Below, piece after piece: positions 34,804-47,400 of a DNA stretch of 64,000 nt. The notes beneath the pieces were generated by a model. That model was not told the origin of the DNA. It saw only the letters and a program-made list of their open reading frames with translations, and did not search any database. This stretch comes from Hymenoscyphus infarciens (taxonomy: Eukaryota; Ascomycota; Leotiomycetes; Helotiales; Helotiaceae): positions 62,001 through 126,000 of the forward strand of contig LLCB01000131.1 in assembly GCA_001414345.1 (NCBI GenBank). Reading direction: 5' to 3'. A program made the translations under genes and the position numbers. Every line of letters starts with the position of its first letter. The first letter of the stretch is position 1.

Positions 34804-36204
34804 ATGCCTCAACAGAAGACATCCTCACTCAAGGCCTATTTCGACGAGATAGCCGAGACCAACGGTGATAATGAATGCAGGGCTTGGCTAGGAAGGGTTT
34901 TCGACTCCAAGGCTGAGTTAACAACTTTTGTTACTAGTCGACGGGCAGGAGGTGGCGCCGGAAAGTATGTTGGTTTCCTGAAGGGATCCTTCAACTTCAG
35001 CTTCCGCATCAGTTTCAGCGATGGAGGGCCGGACGCCATTATTCGGTTCCCCAAACCAGGCCACACGGCTGCGGCTCTTCGGGACGAAAAGGTCGCGAAC
35101 GAGGTGCAGGTTATGGAATACCTGAGCCAAAATACCACGATTCCTCTCCCTCGCGTACGTAGCTGGGGCTTGACGGCGGAGAGCCCACAACAACTGGGGC
35201 CATTTATCATCATGGATTATATTGACGGAACGCTTTTGTCGACTGTCCTCAAGCGACCGGCTGCAAGCGAGCAAGAGGACCTAGTTCTAAACCCAGATAT
35301 CGACAATGCAACATTGGACAAGATCTATCGTCAAATCGCCGATTACATGCTGCAACTTTCTCAATGTACGTTCAGCCACATCGGAGCCATCTCGAAGGAC
35401 GACCACGCTTCGAAAACATGGTCTGTTACCGGAAGACCCCTAACATACAACATGAACGAGTTGGCGACTGTCGCCGGCTACCCTGACCATCACTTTCCCA
35501 CCGCGCCGTTTGACAGCGCAAGCGACTATCTCGAGTCGGTCGCGAACGAGCACCTGACCCACCTCTGGACCCAGCGCAACCTCGCCGAGGACACAGAAAT
35601 CGCCCAGGAGCGGTTTATTGCCCGTCATCGGCTCGCACAGCTGATTCCCAAGTACTGTGTTGACGACGCGGGTCCCTTTCTACTCTTCTGCGACGATATG
35701 CGACCTTCGAACATGCTGATCAACCCGGAAACCCTCCGTATTACCGCCGTGCTCGATTTGGAGTTTACAAATGCCATGCCGGCCCAGTTCACGTATGACC
35801 CACCTTGGTGGTTGCTGTTGTCTGGGCCCGAAGTGTGGCTTGATCACGGTTCTATGGAAGAATTTCTAGCCTGCTATGAGCCCAGAATGGAGCAGTTCTT
35901 GCGAGCATTGGAACGGGTGGAAGAGGAAGTAGCATTACGGAGGAAGCAACCCAGTGGGCCACCTCTTTCTACCCGGATGCGTGAGGCGTGGAGAACTGGG
36001 CGTTTCTGGTTCAATTACGCTGCAAGGAAGAGTTTTGAGGTCGACGCCGTCTATTGGGCCGCACTACATGACGGCGGCACTGGTGTTGAGTTACTGGACG
36101 ACAAGGCGCGTGCCGAAATAGAGTCATTTACACAGAAGAAGATGGAGCAGTTGAAGGCATACAAAGAGGAGTGTACTGCTCGTTTCTCTTCAGGTAGCGA
36201 ATGA
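34804..36204 (+). CDS. APH-family (aminoglycoside phosphotransferase-like) kinase
   Basis: A single-exon 466-aa protein starts MPQQKTSSLKAYFDEIAE at the only sensible ATG. It belongs to the large fungal APH/choline-kinase-like group. Visible features are an N-lobe with GGAGKYVGFLKGSFNFSFRISF and IIRFPKPG, a hinge GPFIIMDYIDGTLLS, a catalytic-loop equivalent FCDDMRPSNMLI (D-x4-N, near residue 300) and the metal-binding VLDLEF near 322, then FTYDPPWWLLLSGPEVWL, common in fungal members. Family members phosphorylate small molecules; most fungal ones have no known substrate. Codon use is GC-normal and no stop occurs, although RIP-ruined DNA lies within about 150 bp upstream and 450 bp downstream. 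Confidence 0.85.
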   Translation: MPQQKTSSLKAYFDEIAETNGDNECRAWLGRVFDSKAELTTFVTSRRAGGGAGKYVGFLKGSFNFSFRISFSDGGPDAIIRFPKPGHTAAALRDEKVANEVQVMEYLSQNTTIPLPRVRSWGLTAESPQQLGPFIIMDYIDGTLLSTVLKRPAASEQEDLVLNPDIDNATLDKIYRQIADYMLQLSQCTFSHIGAISKDDHASKTWSVTGRPLTYNMNELATVAGYPDHHFPTAPFDSASDYLESVANEHLTHLWTQRNLAEDTEIAQERFIARHRLAQLIPKYCVDDAGPFLLFCDDMRPSNMLINPETLRITAVLDLEFTNAMPAQFTYDPPWWLLLSGPEVWLDHGSMEEFLACYEPRMEQFLRALERVEEEVALRRKQPSGPPLSTRMREAWRTGRFWFNYAARKSFEVDAVYWAALHDGGTGVELLDDKARAEIESFTQKKMEQLKAYKEECTARFSSGSE

Positions 36205-36640
36205 TCCATCTTAGGTCAGTGCCACTTTGTTTCTTCAAACACTAAAAATCAATATGAGAGGGCATATGATAAGGGCTGCTGTCTTGGTTTTCAGGCTGGC
36301 AATATGAAAACATGTTAGTGTTAGGGTGCTCGCCTAATTAACGAAGTTGCAGAGATAGACGTGATGAGATTGAGGGGTTGAGGAGTGAAGCACAAATCTG
36401 GTTTCAACTGTTTTTATGTAGACCTTCAGTTCATCCGTTGTCTGCAGGCAGACGCACTGAGATAACCACTCCGCGATGCTCCAACATGCAATCGACCTAT
36501 CGCACATCAAGGGCTCCGCATCCTCCCAGATGACCAGCAGTATGCAGACAGAACGCAACGTGCGTAACTATGTATAATCGTTCGGCTCTACTCTCACCTA
36601 GAAGGCACGTGCCTTCTGAGCGAGGGATAGTAATACGTTG
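36205..36640. other. 3' flank of the APH gene, tRNA-like relic possible
   Basis: This is normal-composition DNA. On the minus strand near 36425-36480 it contains GCGGAGTGGTTATCTCAGTG, which looks like a tRNA D-arm or pol III A box, followed by a short GTCTG/CAGAC stem. No matching T-arm (GGTTCGA) is found, so it is not called as a tRNA. It may be a tRNA or SINE remnant. Confidence 0.3.
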
Positions 36641-38990
36641 ATTTTACTTAAAAATAGACTATTAAATAGAAATAAATTAACAAAAAACTACTAATTATTT
36701 TATTTATATATACTTTATACTTAAATTTCATAATCTCTTATTCTAGTAATATTCTCTAAAAGCTATTTAAAAACAGGCTTCTATTTTAGTTTCTAAGTTC
36801 TTACTATTCTTATATTTCTTATATTTACTACCTAGGCCTTATCTACTCTTTTATCTTAAATATTCTTTAACGCTTAATACTTATATATCTTTTTATACTT
36901 TTAAACTACTTTTTATATATTCTCTTTTGGTTTCTATTTTATTTTAAAAGTTATATAAATAATATAAAATAAGCGCGTCTTTAAGTATTAATAATTAAGA
37001 TATAGACTCGAGTTTATCTTATATATAAATAACTAAAGAGATAATAGACTCCTACCTCTTAATAGCTTCTATTATATATATATATATATATAATAGCTAG
37101 CTATCTTTAATATACTAAAGATATTAAGATTCGAATATTATATATTTATCTTTTATTATATATTTAGCTTTTAGCTATTATTATTTTAGAATTATCTATA
37201 TATAGAGAAAAGAGATTACGTAAAACTCTCTTTTTCTATAATATATCTCTTAGATCTAGAAGAGATAACTTCCTAGGTTTATAATAATAGTAGACTAGAT
37301 TATAAAAGAACCTCTTAACTATATTAGCTTCTATTCCTGCTCTAGATAATCCTACGAAGCTATATAGATTATTTTAAACTCCTAAATAGCGATTCTCTAG
37401 ACGATATTCTTAAGAGTAAGTTCTTACTTCTAGATTCTCTCTAACTTTCTCTCTTATACTCTAGCTCTAACTCTAGTAAATATACTCTAGTTCTATCTTT
37501 AGTATTCTTAGTAAAGATAGCGAGTAGAGTTCGTAAGACATAGTAGCTCGTAGTTAGTGTTATATTTTCTAGCCTCGTAGAGTACTAGGCTTCTAAACTC
37601 GAATATATCTTTAAGTACTTCTTAGAGTAAGCTAGTACGCTACTAAGCTTTCGGTTTTAAATACCTACTCGTAGTAGAGCTTTATATAAGCTTATTAAGA
37701 GTAAGCTACTAAAGAGGTATATCTACTCGTAGTAGAGCTTTTAATATATTCGAAGTTAAAAGCGTCTTATAGAAGAGTTCTATCTACATTTATTAAGAGA
37801 GTTCTTATTCGCGCTTATTAGAAGAGTCTTATATTCGAAGTTAGAAGAGCTCTACTCGTTATTAAGAGTAAGTATTAAAAGATTAGTATAATAATATACT
37901 ATTCTATATAGCCGAGATTACGTAGTATATACTATATATATATATGGTTTTAGTAGTTATTATTTTATATTATCTAATTTAGAAAGATTATATACGTCCG
38001 ATCTTTTAGATATACTTCGTAGAGTTTAGACTTTTATATTAGCTAACGTATATTATTATTTAGTTTTATACTCCTTTTTATATCGTCTAAAACCTCTTAT
38101 ATATAGTAGCTTACTCTCCTAGAGTTAGAAAAGGCTAGTTTAGCCTTTTCTTCTATATTAGAGCCTAGTATCTACGTATATTATTCTACTAAACGTACTT
38201 TTATATATCTCTTCTATAGTAGTATATATTTCGTATTATTATAGTTAGTTATACTAACCGATAGTAGAGAGCGTTCTAAATATATAATAAAGTGTTATAT
38301 AAGTAGAAGATAAAGTTATAAGAGTATATTATAAGTATAAACTAAGCTTATAACTATAACGTATTTTAGATTAAAAACACTCTAAGAAGTCTTATATTTA
38401 GAGATAAAAACTCTACTATATATATAGAGAAAAGAGATTACGTAAGACTCTTTTTCTCTATAATATAATACTTAGTATAGTAGTATAAAATATAAACTAC
38501 TAGAAAAGAGATATAGAAGTACGTTTAATAGAATAATATATATAAATACTAGATACTAATATAAAGGAAAAGACTAAATTAGTCTTTCTAATTAAGAGAG
38601 AGATAGAGTATCTATATATAAGAGATTAGATAATAATATAATCTAAGATCTATATAATATAAATAATATAAATATCTAAAGCTTATATAATAACTAAACT
38701 TAGTAAATAAGCTCGGTAGTAAACTTAGTAACTAGATAGCTAGCTATTATAACTATAGATAAGAAGATTAAGAGTTTAATAGAGAAGAATAATATATAAA
38801 TTTCTAGAGTAGATAGATTACTTATAAGTACTTTAAGCGTTAATTTAGATTAAATAGAGTACTTATTTATTATTATAAATAGTCTATTTTAATAATAGTT
38901 CTCTAAGACTATAATAGTTTACGTAGTTAGTTTTACTCTTTTATTAGATAGTTCAAAAACTCTTAAAACTGTATATAGTTTTAGGATCTG
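36640..38990. repeat. RIP-mutated AT-rich block
   Basis: As in the larger block, stops occur in all frames and C/G are depleted except in TCG/CGA words. It includes inverted and direct copies of the dispersed family (38150-38260 and 38490-38690) and two copies of a GAGAAAAGAGATTACGTAA word (about 37204 and 38426). No gene can be read. Confidence 0.75.
38490..38690 (+). repeat. Dispersed repeat family, copy 2 (with an inverted partner at 38150-38260)
   Basis: It shares GAAGTACGTTTA, AATACTAGATACTAATATA and AGAGATTAGATAATA with copy 1. The inverted partner begins AGAGCCTAGTATCTACG and ends near TTTCGTATTATTA, so the two arms bracket about 230 bp. Confidence 0.5.
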
Positions 38991-38999
38991 AAAACTGTG

Positions 39000-39881
39000 C
39001 TAAAAACTACGATAGTTGAACTTTCTACTATACTGTATAATTTCAAAAAGGTGGTAATAACGTAAGAGGGTATCAGGTACAAAGTTCTTGAATAGAAGAA
39101 CAAGCGGATGGGGAATCCACGATGAATAGGTGTCCCGGCATCTTCAATGAGACTTCCATTGAATCTAGCAAACTCGCCGTAATAAGTAATTACAGTACAA
39201 GTGAATACTTGACTAATACCCGACTTAGGACAACTGTATCCAAGTTGACAGTATATACAGAGTGAAGTACCAAATCACCTATCGGTATTGGGAGTACTCC
39301 ATGAAAGATATCCCTATTCTCCCGACTTTCGCTCGCATGCCTGAACGCAATCAAAAGCCATCTCGGCTTGAAAATACATGTAATTGCTTTCAATACCACT
39401 AAGTGCTGGCACGTATCCCGCCCTGACTCACTCCGTTTGTATGCCCCTCTAATCCATCCCTATCAACAGCATCCCAATACGCTCCGCTCCTGGAATGGGG
39501 AGGAAGCATCGAGAGGTTCGTGTCTTCGTAAGCGCGGGGTAGAAAGAGGAGGAGTCGTGTTGTCCGATTGAAAAGCATACTCTTGAGGCAGCCAGCTCGC
39601 TTGTTTGATGCGTGTTTCTATTCTACACATAATCAGCGTAGTTCATTCGGGCTGGAGCATGGGAGAATAATGGGGGATAACTTGCCTATGTGTGTATTTC
39701 AGGAAACTCGAAAGCAAATGGCTGGTGGGAAAGTTGGTGCTATCGTCTACCGTACTATACATTCGAATAATATATTTTTTCTAGAACTTTTAGAATAATC
39801 AAACCAATTGGATATAATAACGAATGATAAAAAAAAAGATCTCTTTTCATTTTTAGTCTTCTTATAAGTTGTATGTTTTAA
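39000..39881. other. Intergenic, no supported gene
   Basis: Mixed-composition DNA with only short frames of no recognisable character. Confidence 0.35.
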
Positions 39882-40313
39882 GGGCCTGTTTGGCTAGCAT
39901 ATTTTTTGAATAGTTTCGTATATATACTACTAAAAAGGCGTCATAATAATAACGGATAATTTAATATATTTAACACTTTGTTTTTTTAGGCCGGACTATT
40001 TAGCAAAATAACCTAATATTTATATAAAAGATTATCTCTACTAAGAAACGGCTGTTATCCTATTATCGCCAAAACCACGATAATTAGAATATATCCTAGC
40101 ATATCTTTTCTCACTCACTTACGCTAGTATTTATTACTACCGTTCTAAGATAAAATACTAGCCCTAAGATATTAGATATACGAGCTAAACGATTACTGAA
40201 AATGTTATCTGAATAATTAGATAATAAATAAATATATGCCATGCTACTTTTAAAGGGTCCCTGCATATTTAATAGACTATTTATAAGTATTCCAGTGTAA
40301 GCCAAACAGGCCC
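39882..40313. mobile_element. PIF/Harbinger-like MITE
   Basis: The 432-bp element has inverted ends GGGCCTGTTTGGCT and AGCCAAACAGGCCC and is flanked on both sides by TAA. The three-base TWA target duplication and GGG/CCC ends are typical of PIF/Harbinger transposons. The interior is AT-rich and non-coding. It lies about 100 bp upstream of the HET gene start at 40420, within that gene's promoter. Confidence 0.8.
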
Positions 40314-40419
40314 TAAGTTAATTGTTCTTTCCAGATAACCCGACGTTCTTCCGGAGGGACTCGACCAGCTGACATTTCGCATCTCGACTCCTATCAACCT
40401 CACACTTTTTATATATAAT

Positions 40420-42733
40420 ATGCGCCTTCTGCATTGTCGGACCCTTGAGCTTCAGGATTTCTTCCAGAATGCCACCCCTTCATACGCCATTTTATCCCAT
40501 ACATGGGAGCTCGAGGAACTGACATGCCAGGAAATCTTAAATATCCACGGATCTCACCAATACGCCAAAAAGAAGGCTGGCTACCTCAAGATAGTAAATT
40601 GCTGTAAGCAAGCGATATTAGACGGCTTTGAATATGTTTGGATCGATACGTGCTGTATCGATAAAAGCAGCAGCGCCGAGCTTTCAGAGGCTATCAATTC
40701 CGTGAGTATTCGATTTCCTCGAGTCCTCCCCCAGAGACTCCTATTTCTTCTACTCCTCAAACGCTCTGAAGAAGTGTAAGCGTTCTAAGATTCTGTAGAT
40801 GTATTCTTGGTATCAAAAGGCCACACTCTGCTATGCTTACCTTGCCGATGTGCCACTGCCTTTAGACCCACCACAGCGCCGACGAGAGCAAGAGGAAGAG
40901 GAGAGTAGTGATTTGAGTGATGAAGGCGATGAAGAGGGCAAACAGCAGCCTGTCCAGCAAATCAGATCCTCCAAGATGCCAATTCGCAATCGTTCTGGAT
41001 CACCCATCGGTTCTTTAGAATCCCTTTTGGAGAAACAACAGAGATACTCCTTGTTTGCGTCTTCGAGATGGTGTAGGTATTCTCCGAGTTATTATTCCTT
41101 TTTCGGGTTGTTTCAGGAGAGTTGCGACTCCATTTCTTCCTCAAACTGCTTTGTTTCCTGCCTTTTCTCCCCACTACCCTGCTGCTTCCTCAGACATACT
41201 TGGCTGACTCCGAGACCTTCCGCAGTTACTCGAGGTTGGACTCTGCAAGAACTTTTAGCTCCAACGAGTGTGCGTTTTTTTGCTGAGGATTGGAAATTCA
41301 TTGGGACGAAGGGTTTTTTGAGCGACCTATTGTCTCGCATCACGGGAATTGATGCAGCAACTCTCAAAGGGAGACCCGTGAGAGAGGAAAGTATTGCCAA
41401 GAGAATGTCATGGGCTTCGAAAAGAGTTACCACGAGAGTTGAGGACCTTGCATATTGCCTCATTGGTATTTTCGGTGTCAATTTACCCCTTCTTTATGGC
41501 GAAGGGGAAAGAGCGTTTATCCGACTTCAAGAGGAGATCATGAAAAGTTCTGACGATCAGTCTTTATTCGCCTGGGAAGTCAACTCCAAGATTGAGAACG
41601 TCCCTCGACAAATGAGCATTAAATTATTCACGACAGATGAGAGTAACGAGGTCGAGGACTTACTTCCACTGCTGCAACACAATTCTGAAACCCAACTGTC
41701 ATTACGCGATTTGGGTGGCTTTCTTGCCAAATCTCCGGCAGCATTCGAAAATGCTGGCAAGGTTGTACCATATCGAAATTGGGATATCAGCACACCATAT
41801 GCGATGACAAATCAGGGACTACGGATTCAACTCGAAGTGCAGCAATATCAAGATGTAGATGATTACCTCGGAATTCTTCAATGTCATTACGAAGACAATT
41901 TTCTCGGCCCAATGGGTGTATATATAAAACCTATAGCTTCGGCGAGTGGCGATCAATTTGCACGAGATTTGTCCCATTTCAAGCCAGTAGTGGTAGTTCC
42001 CAAACACGTTTCAACTGCTGTTCTCAGGACTATTTATATTAGGCAGCAAGTCTTACTGCCAACCGCTCGGGATTATGACCGGACCAATCACCTTTTGATC
42101 AGAACCATCCCAGGTGGACCAGAGTACTCTCTCGTCGGAGTCTATCCAGAACAGCATTGGAACAAGTCACAGAACATCTTGCGACCACCTGACGGTCGAG
42201 GTGCCCTAGTTTTCGAGACAAAACGTGACGAGTCCGATTCAAACACCTACCAAACATCAGGGGCTCAACCTTTTGTTCCAAGCTCATTTGCGGTCGTCAT
42301 TCAAACAAATATCGAACCGAATCACCATCGTGGAAAACACGATGATTACTCCTGCAAAGTAGTCGTCAATTATAAAAAGGCCAAGTTTAAATATGACTTA
42401 CTGTCCGGGTCGGGTATCCGTCTGACGGACGAGCTGGATCGCCGGATTGTAGGCAGAGAATTATTGGAACTTGCTGGCCAGATGTCTGGTTTGAATCAAC
42501 ATACCTCATATCAGAATCTACCTTCTGAAGACGCAGGTTATAATGATCAGGCGATTGCCAAGATCAGCAAGGAGATATTTATGGGCCAGGAGATGTTCGT
42601 TGTGGATATTGACATTAAATCTATGAGACTGAAATACGTGCCATTCTTTGCGACGGACTTTCTGACTACAAAAGAAGGCAAAGCCAAGGATGAGTTGGAT
42701 TACGGGTGGAGTGCGGATGCGACAGCACAATAA
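40420..42733 (+). CDS. HET-domain protein (heterokaryon incompatibility type)
   Basis: Three exons in phase (40420-40701, 40799-41072, 41226-42733) give 687 aa. The HET domain is N-terminal: MRLLHCRTLEL, YAILSHTWE, GFEYVWIDTCCIDK, then MYSWYQKATLCYAYLADV. Removal of the 153-bp second intron yields the conserved SRWFTRGWTLQELLAP, which fixes that junction. The tail of the domain (RMSWASKRVTTRVEDLAYCLIGIFGVNLPLLYGEG) is intact. An acidic, Gln-rich insertion (EQEEEESSDLSDEGDEE) splits the domain before the tryptophan motif. The long C-terminal part is typical but of unknown function. Family proteins trigger cell death after fusion of incompatible hyphae. The ATG lies just after TATATATAATATG. 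Confidence 0.85.
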
Positions 42734-44056
42734 TTCAAAGTCAAGTCCGTGGTGCGATGTTTTATTGTTATTCGTTTGGCTAGGGGATCGATTATTTTCT
42801 TACTCTCAATCTATTTCCCTGCCAGATCTCGAAACAAGAACAAAGTCACTGCAACTCGATCTCCATCGACGACTCATTCTTTACGTTACATCTCATTGGG
42901 TTCGGTCAATAAATGTTGTGCCAGGAATTTAAACTATCGAACGTATTTTCCGAGATAGTTTATTAGTAGAATTAGGAACTTGATTTTTTCATTCTCCTAA
43001 ATGTTCTCGCCACTCTTGTTCGAAAATATCAAAGAGGGGTTGTGCCTCCGTACAACACCACAGATCCTGCTCAAGCCATCGATGCAACCAACCCACCACA
43101 AAAGGAGAAGATATTAGGAACACGAAATGGCCCAAGGACTAAGATCACTCGTATGCGGGCATTGCATACGATAGCAAACACCATAAATAACGCCAACATT
43201 GGCGGGAATTACAAACGGCGCCACACAGGCTTTGAGAAAATCGCACAGCTTCATCTTACTACCTCAGATTCTCAATGAGAAAATTTCCGTCCGACTCCCA
43301 ATCCAACCCAACCGGGTAAATAAATCATTTGGTCAGATCATGTATACAATATAACACGTCACCGGAAATGCAAGATTCCCAGCTGTGAATCCTCACTATC
43401 TGTTGGAAAGGAAACAAGTAATTATTTTCGATTTGTTGGCTCTTCTTACAACTGGGAAAATACTCAACAACGTCATATCCAAATTTCAAGCTACCATTTG
43501 GAGCGATACGCGAGGATCCAAAACAGGGGTGTCAACTTGCGCCACAATCCCCTCAACATCACACAGCATACCAACCAATACATCCCCATTTACCCAGAAG
43601 AACCAAGGAAAGGGAATCCCTTGTTTCCCCAAGTTATTGGGTAACCTCCCAAGCCCTCATTTATAACAGGTAAGGAAATTCAATATAACAAGTATCAAGC
43701 TGCTGGTGGCTCAGAAATTCATTTTCTTTGTTTCATGTTTCAAGCTTGTTATTCACTTCCCGTTGTTTGCTGGCACTGCCTCTCTAGTGTATAGTTAGTC
43801 GGTCATTGATTTCATCACAATCATGATTATATCATGATTGTGATTTGTTGACAGGCATCCGTGGTTTTACCGAACACTATTCCTCAACAAGCCTTTCAAT
43901 CTCGTCTAAAAAATTTAATCATCCTTCTCTTTTCTGCACTCTATTCTTGAGATTTTGGTCCTGGATCCTGGATCCTTTCCGTCTTCACCAGCACGGCAAT
44001 CGCCAGATTCTCGAAAAATCCGCCCCTTGCTCCTTCCCTCTAGGAAATCAGACATC
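42734..44056. other. Intergenic, no supported gene
   Basis: Only short frames without family features are present. The interval probably holds the 3' end of the HET gene and the promoter of the flavin oxidase. There is a short palindrome, AATCATGATTATATCATGATT, near 43820. Confidence 0.4.
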
Positions 44057-45794
44057 ATGGGAAATTCTCATTCATCCTCGGCCTTGGAGACATGCTTAAC
44101 ATCTGCTGTCGGCGGAAATGGGGATCTGGTTGCTTTCCCTTCGAAACCTTTATATCAACTGGTGGATGTGAAACCTTACAACCAGGATGTTGAGGTTCAT
44201 CCCGTCGCTGTTACATATCCCGAGAGTACGGATCAGGTCTCTGCAATCGTAAAATGTGCTACTGCGGAGGCTGGTTATACGGTTCAAGCGAGAGGCGGTG
44301 GACACTCTTATGCTAATTATGGTATGTTTTTGAGATGTTTGCCCATCTTGTGCTGTGTGAGCTCTGTGGTGGCAGGGCTCTGTGGTGTTTGTGCTTGCCG
44401 TTTTTAGATAGTTGACTAATATGTTGGGTTTACAGGTCTTGGTGGAGGTCAGAACTCTACTATTGTTGTGGACTTGAAGCACTTCCAGGGCTTCTCAATG
44501 GATGCCAATTTTCAAGCAACAATTGGAGGTGGTGAGTGAATTGTAACCTACTTTGAATCTTCCCTACTGACCATTTTCAGGCACAAAACTTGGAGATGTC
44601 ACGACAAGACTTCTCAACTCCGGAAATAGAGCCATGGCCCACGGAACTTGTCCTGATGTTGGAATCGGTGGCCATGCGACGATGGGTGGCCTAGGACCAA
44701 CAAGCAGAATGTGGGGTTCAGTAAGTCCCTCCCTCCTCAACGCCCAACAATCGCTAACAAGAAACAGGCAATGGACCATGTAATCGAATACGAAGTAGTC
44801 CTCGCAAACTCCACAACAGTAAAAGCCTCGGCAACAAACTACCCAGAAGTATTCTGGACCCTGAAAGGAGCCGGCGCCTCTTTCGGAATCGTCACAAACT
44901 TCAAAGTCGTAACCCACCCAGCACCCGGAGAAATGGTACAATACTCCTACACCTTCAGCGCCCGCCCATTTGCCAATCTCGCTCAAAGATTCAAAGACTG
45001 GCAATCTCTCATCTCGAACCCGGACCTAAGTCGGAAATTTGCAAGCCAAGTTACACTTTCGGAACTAGGGATGATTATATCCGGCACATTTTTTGGGTCA
45101 CAAGCGGAATTTGATGCGTTGAATCTCACATCCATATTCCCAAATCCCTCGCAACAGAATGTGGTGGTTTTTAATGATTGGCTTGGTGTTGTTGCTCACT
45201 GGGCGGAGGAAGTAGGTCTTTATCTTGGGGCGTTGAGCGCCTCGTTTTATTCCAAGAACTTGGCTTTTACGGAGGAGGATTTGATACCAGGGAACACGAT
45301 TGATGCGTTATTTCAGTATTTGGATACTGCGAATAAGGGGACGTTGATTTGGACTGCGATTTTTGATTTGGAGGGGGGTGCTACTAGTGGTAAGCATCAT
45401 CATCGCTTTCCCTTTTCTCTTGCTCTATCCATCGCCTATCCTCATATCTCTTTCATAATACCCACGTCTACTTTGTTCACCCTCCTTAGATACCCCCTCA
45501 AACGCAACTGCCTACGGCCACCGAGACGCCCTCTTCTACCTCCAAACATACGGCATTGGAATACCCACTCTCTCACCCAAAACCCGTTCTTTCATCACTG
45601 GAATGAACGATATTATCACCAAAGGCTTCCCAGGCAAAACTTTGGGTTCTTACGCAGGTTACGTCGACCCATTACTAGAGAATCCCCAAGAACGATATTT
45701 CGGAACCAATCTGGCGGAGCTGGAGAGGCTTAAGGGTGTTCTTGATCCCAAGGATTTGTTCAGGAATCCGCAGAGTGTGAAGGCTAAAGCTTGA
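44057..45794 (+). CDS. FAD-linked oxidase, berberine-bridge/glucooligosaccharide-oxidase type
   Basis: Five exons in phase (44057-44321, 44436-44531, 44581-44720, 44768-45389, 45490-45794) give 475 aa. The PCMH-type FAD domain carries both residues that attach flavin covalently in this family: His83 in ARGGGHSY and Cys144 in GTCPDVGIGGH. WTLKGAGASFGIVT follows, and the C-terminal BBE segment YFGTNLAELERLKGVLDPKDLF closes the protein. Relatives oxidise sugars or secondary-metabolite intermediates and release hydrogen peroxide. Unlike many relatives it has no hydrophobic signal peptide. Its start, MGNSHSSS, fits an N-myristoylation site (Gly2, Ser6). The splice around GATS/DTPSN also restores the frame well. 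The substrate is unknown. Confidence 0.85.
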
Positions 45795-47400
45795 GGACTC
45801 GGGCTACGCCAATTTGGGAATTTGGTATAGAAGCTTGAGAGTAGAGCTTGAGCAAGTAAATAGAGGAATGGGGATGGATCATTGTGAAGCTGGCTTTGAA
45901 TGGAGGATATCATTGGCATGGTTAGTTATTGTTTGGATCGATACCCCACATAGCGTGGAGTTGGGAAAAGGATAATTCATTGAGTTGCGCCGTGAATATA
46001 CTTGCCTTCCTTGACTTTGTATCTTTCAGGCTTCGCTGGTGCGGATTGAATTGTTTTTTTACCCAAGCAACTTATACTTCCTGTTCACTTTATTCCTAGA
46101 TTATCCCCTGGCTTTCCTCCAATTCGTTCTCAGGCTCACCCCAGCCATCTATTCGCAGACTTCAAATTCCTTTGCTCGCTTCGTCCAGTGTTCTGTAAAA
46201 AAATAACTAGCTAGCATAGCGTCGAGGGGGAAGTATTAGTAACTTACCCCATGAAGCAAGTTGGGACCGTGAATATTCTGCATTTGCTAGGTGGCGGTCG
46301 CTTGGGAGATCAAGGCCTAGCGAGGACTGGGAAGTGAATAGATTCGAATTGTAGTATTCACCAAGTTCTTAAGGAGTTGCTAGGATTATGTCGGCTCAGC
46401 CCCCGCTGAATTCGACAACTGGTTTGACTGAATTTCATTTGTACCTGTTTACTCGCTTTCATTTCAGCCCGCTATACTTACTGACCGATAAATTCAATGA
46501 TTTCTCACGGAGGAATCTTTCCTGGATAGAGGAAGTTTTAGGAAAGCATTGATTGAGTATAGCGTGGGAGGAGACGAGGTCTCATTTTGGTACGGCCTTC
46601 CAGTGTTATTATGGTGGTTTTAGAAATATAGCCAAGGACAACACATCATGAAGAATGAGAAAACTCTTTACTCCCCAACCAAAAGTCAATTTCAACTCAG
46701 AACATCCCATTTTGAACCCCCAATCAAACCCCGTCCGACACCTCACACCCGATCATCCCGACGGCCTGAATTCAAGGCACTAAAACAATTTGAACTAATT
46801 TCAAACCCGAGGCCATACAACCCTCAATCCCCAACTCCAACATCCCCCCAATCCCCCTGATATTTCATTACCAAAACTTCTCAAACTACATCCCTTTTTC
46901 TCAATGATATTGTACTTATCAGAGTCATAGGCCTGTCCACAAGACCCCCCTTCTCGGAACAGGTGTTAATAAGATCCACACCGTCGGTACCCATGTACTT
47001 GCAATTAGGATGGATTTCGAAATCGTTCAACAGAATTCTCATCAGTCATTCCATCCCTCCTCATCTTTCCCATCCATCTTACTCATCTCTTCATACATAA
47101 TCAAAGAATAAGCAACGAGCGGGAACTTACATCATTACACAAAGAGTCCCACCCTACTCCGACACTTAAGCATCGTACAACCTCTCGCCTTAATATAACA
47201 ACTCCCCGGTCGCTTGTTTTGGCGTAGGGCTAGGCTTTGGAGCCGGTGTTGCAGCACGTGAAATTATCTGGGAACTTCCGGGGTGGTGAGTGAATACATC
47301 TTCAGATGGGAAGGGGAGAGGAAAAGGGGTGAAATAGATCTATTTTATCTTTTCTCTCTCGTGACCTTTCATAGCAGTGAGTGCACCCTGAGTTTACTCT
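45795..47400. other. Intergenic, no firm gene
   Basis: A plus-strand frame at 46648-46860 is Pro/Ser-rich and unconvincing. On the minus strand, 47035-46881 reads as a short Cys-containing tail (NDFEIHPNC, DLINTCSEKG), but no upstream exon joins it in phase, so it is left as a possible small secreted-protein remnant. Confidence 0.35.

Noticed and set aside
46881..47290. Possible small Cys-rich secreted protein, minus strand
   Set aside because: The tail NDFEIHPNC...DLINTCSEKG looks protein-like, but upstream pieces (FTCCNTGSKA, WDSLCND) need a stop readthrough or an out-of-phase splice.
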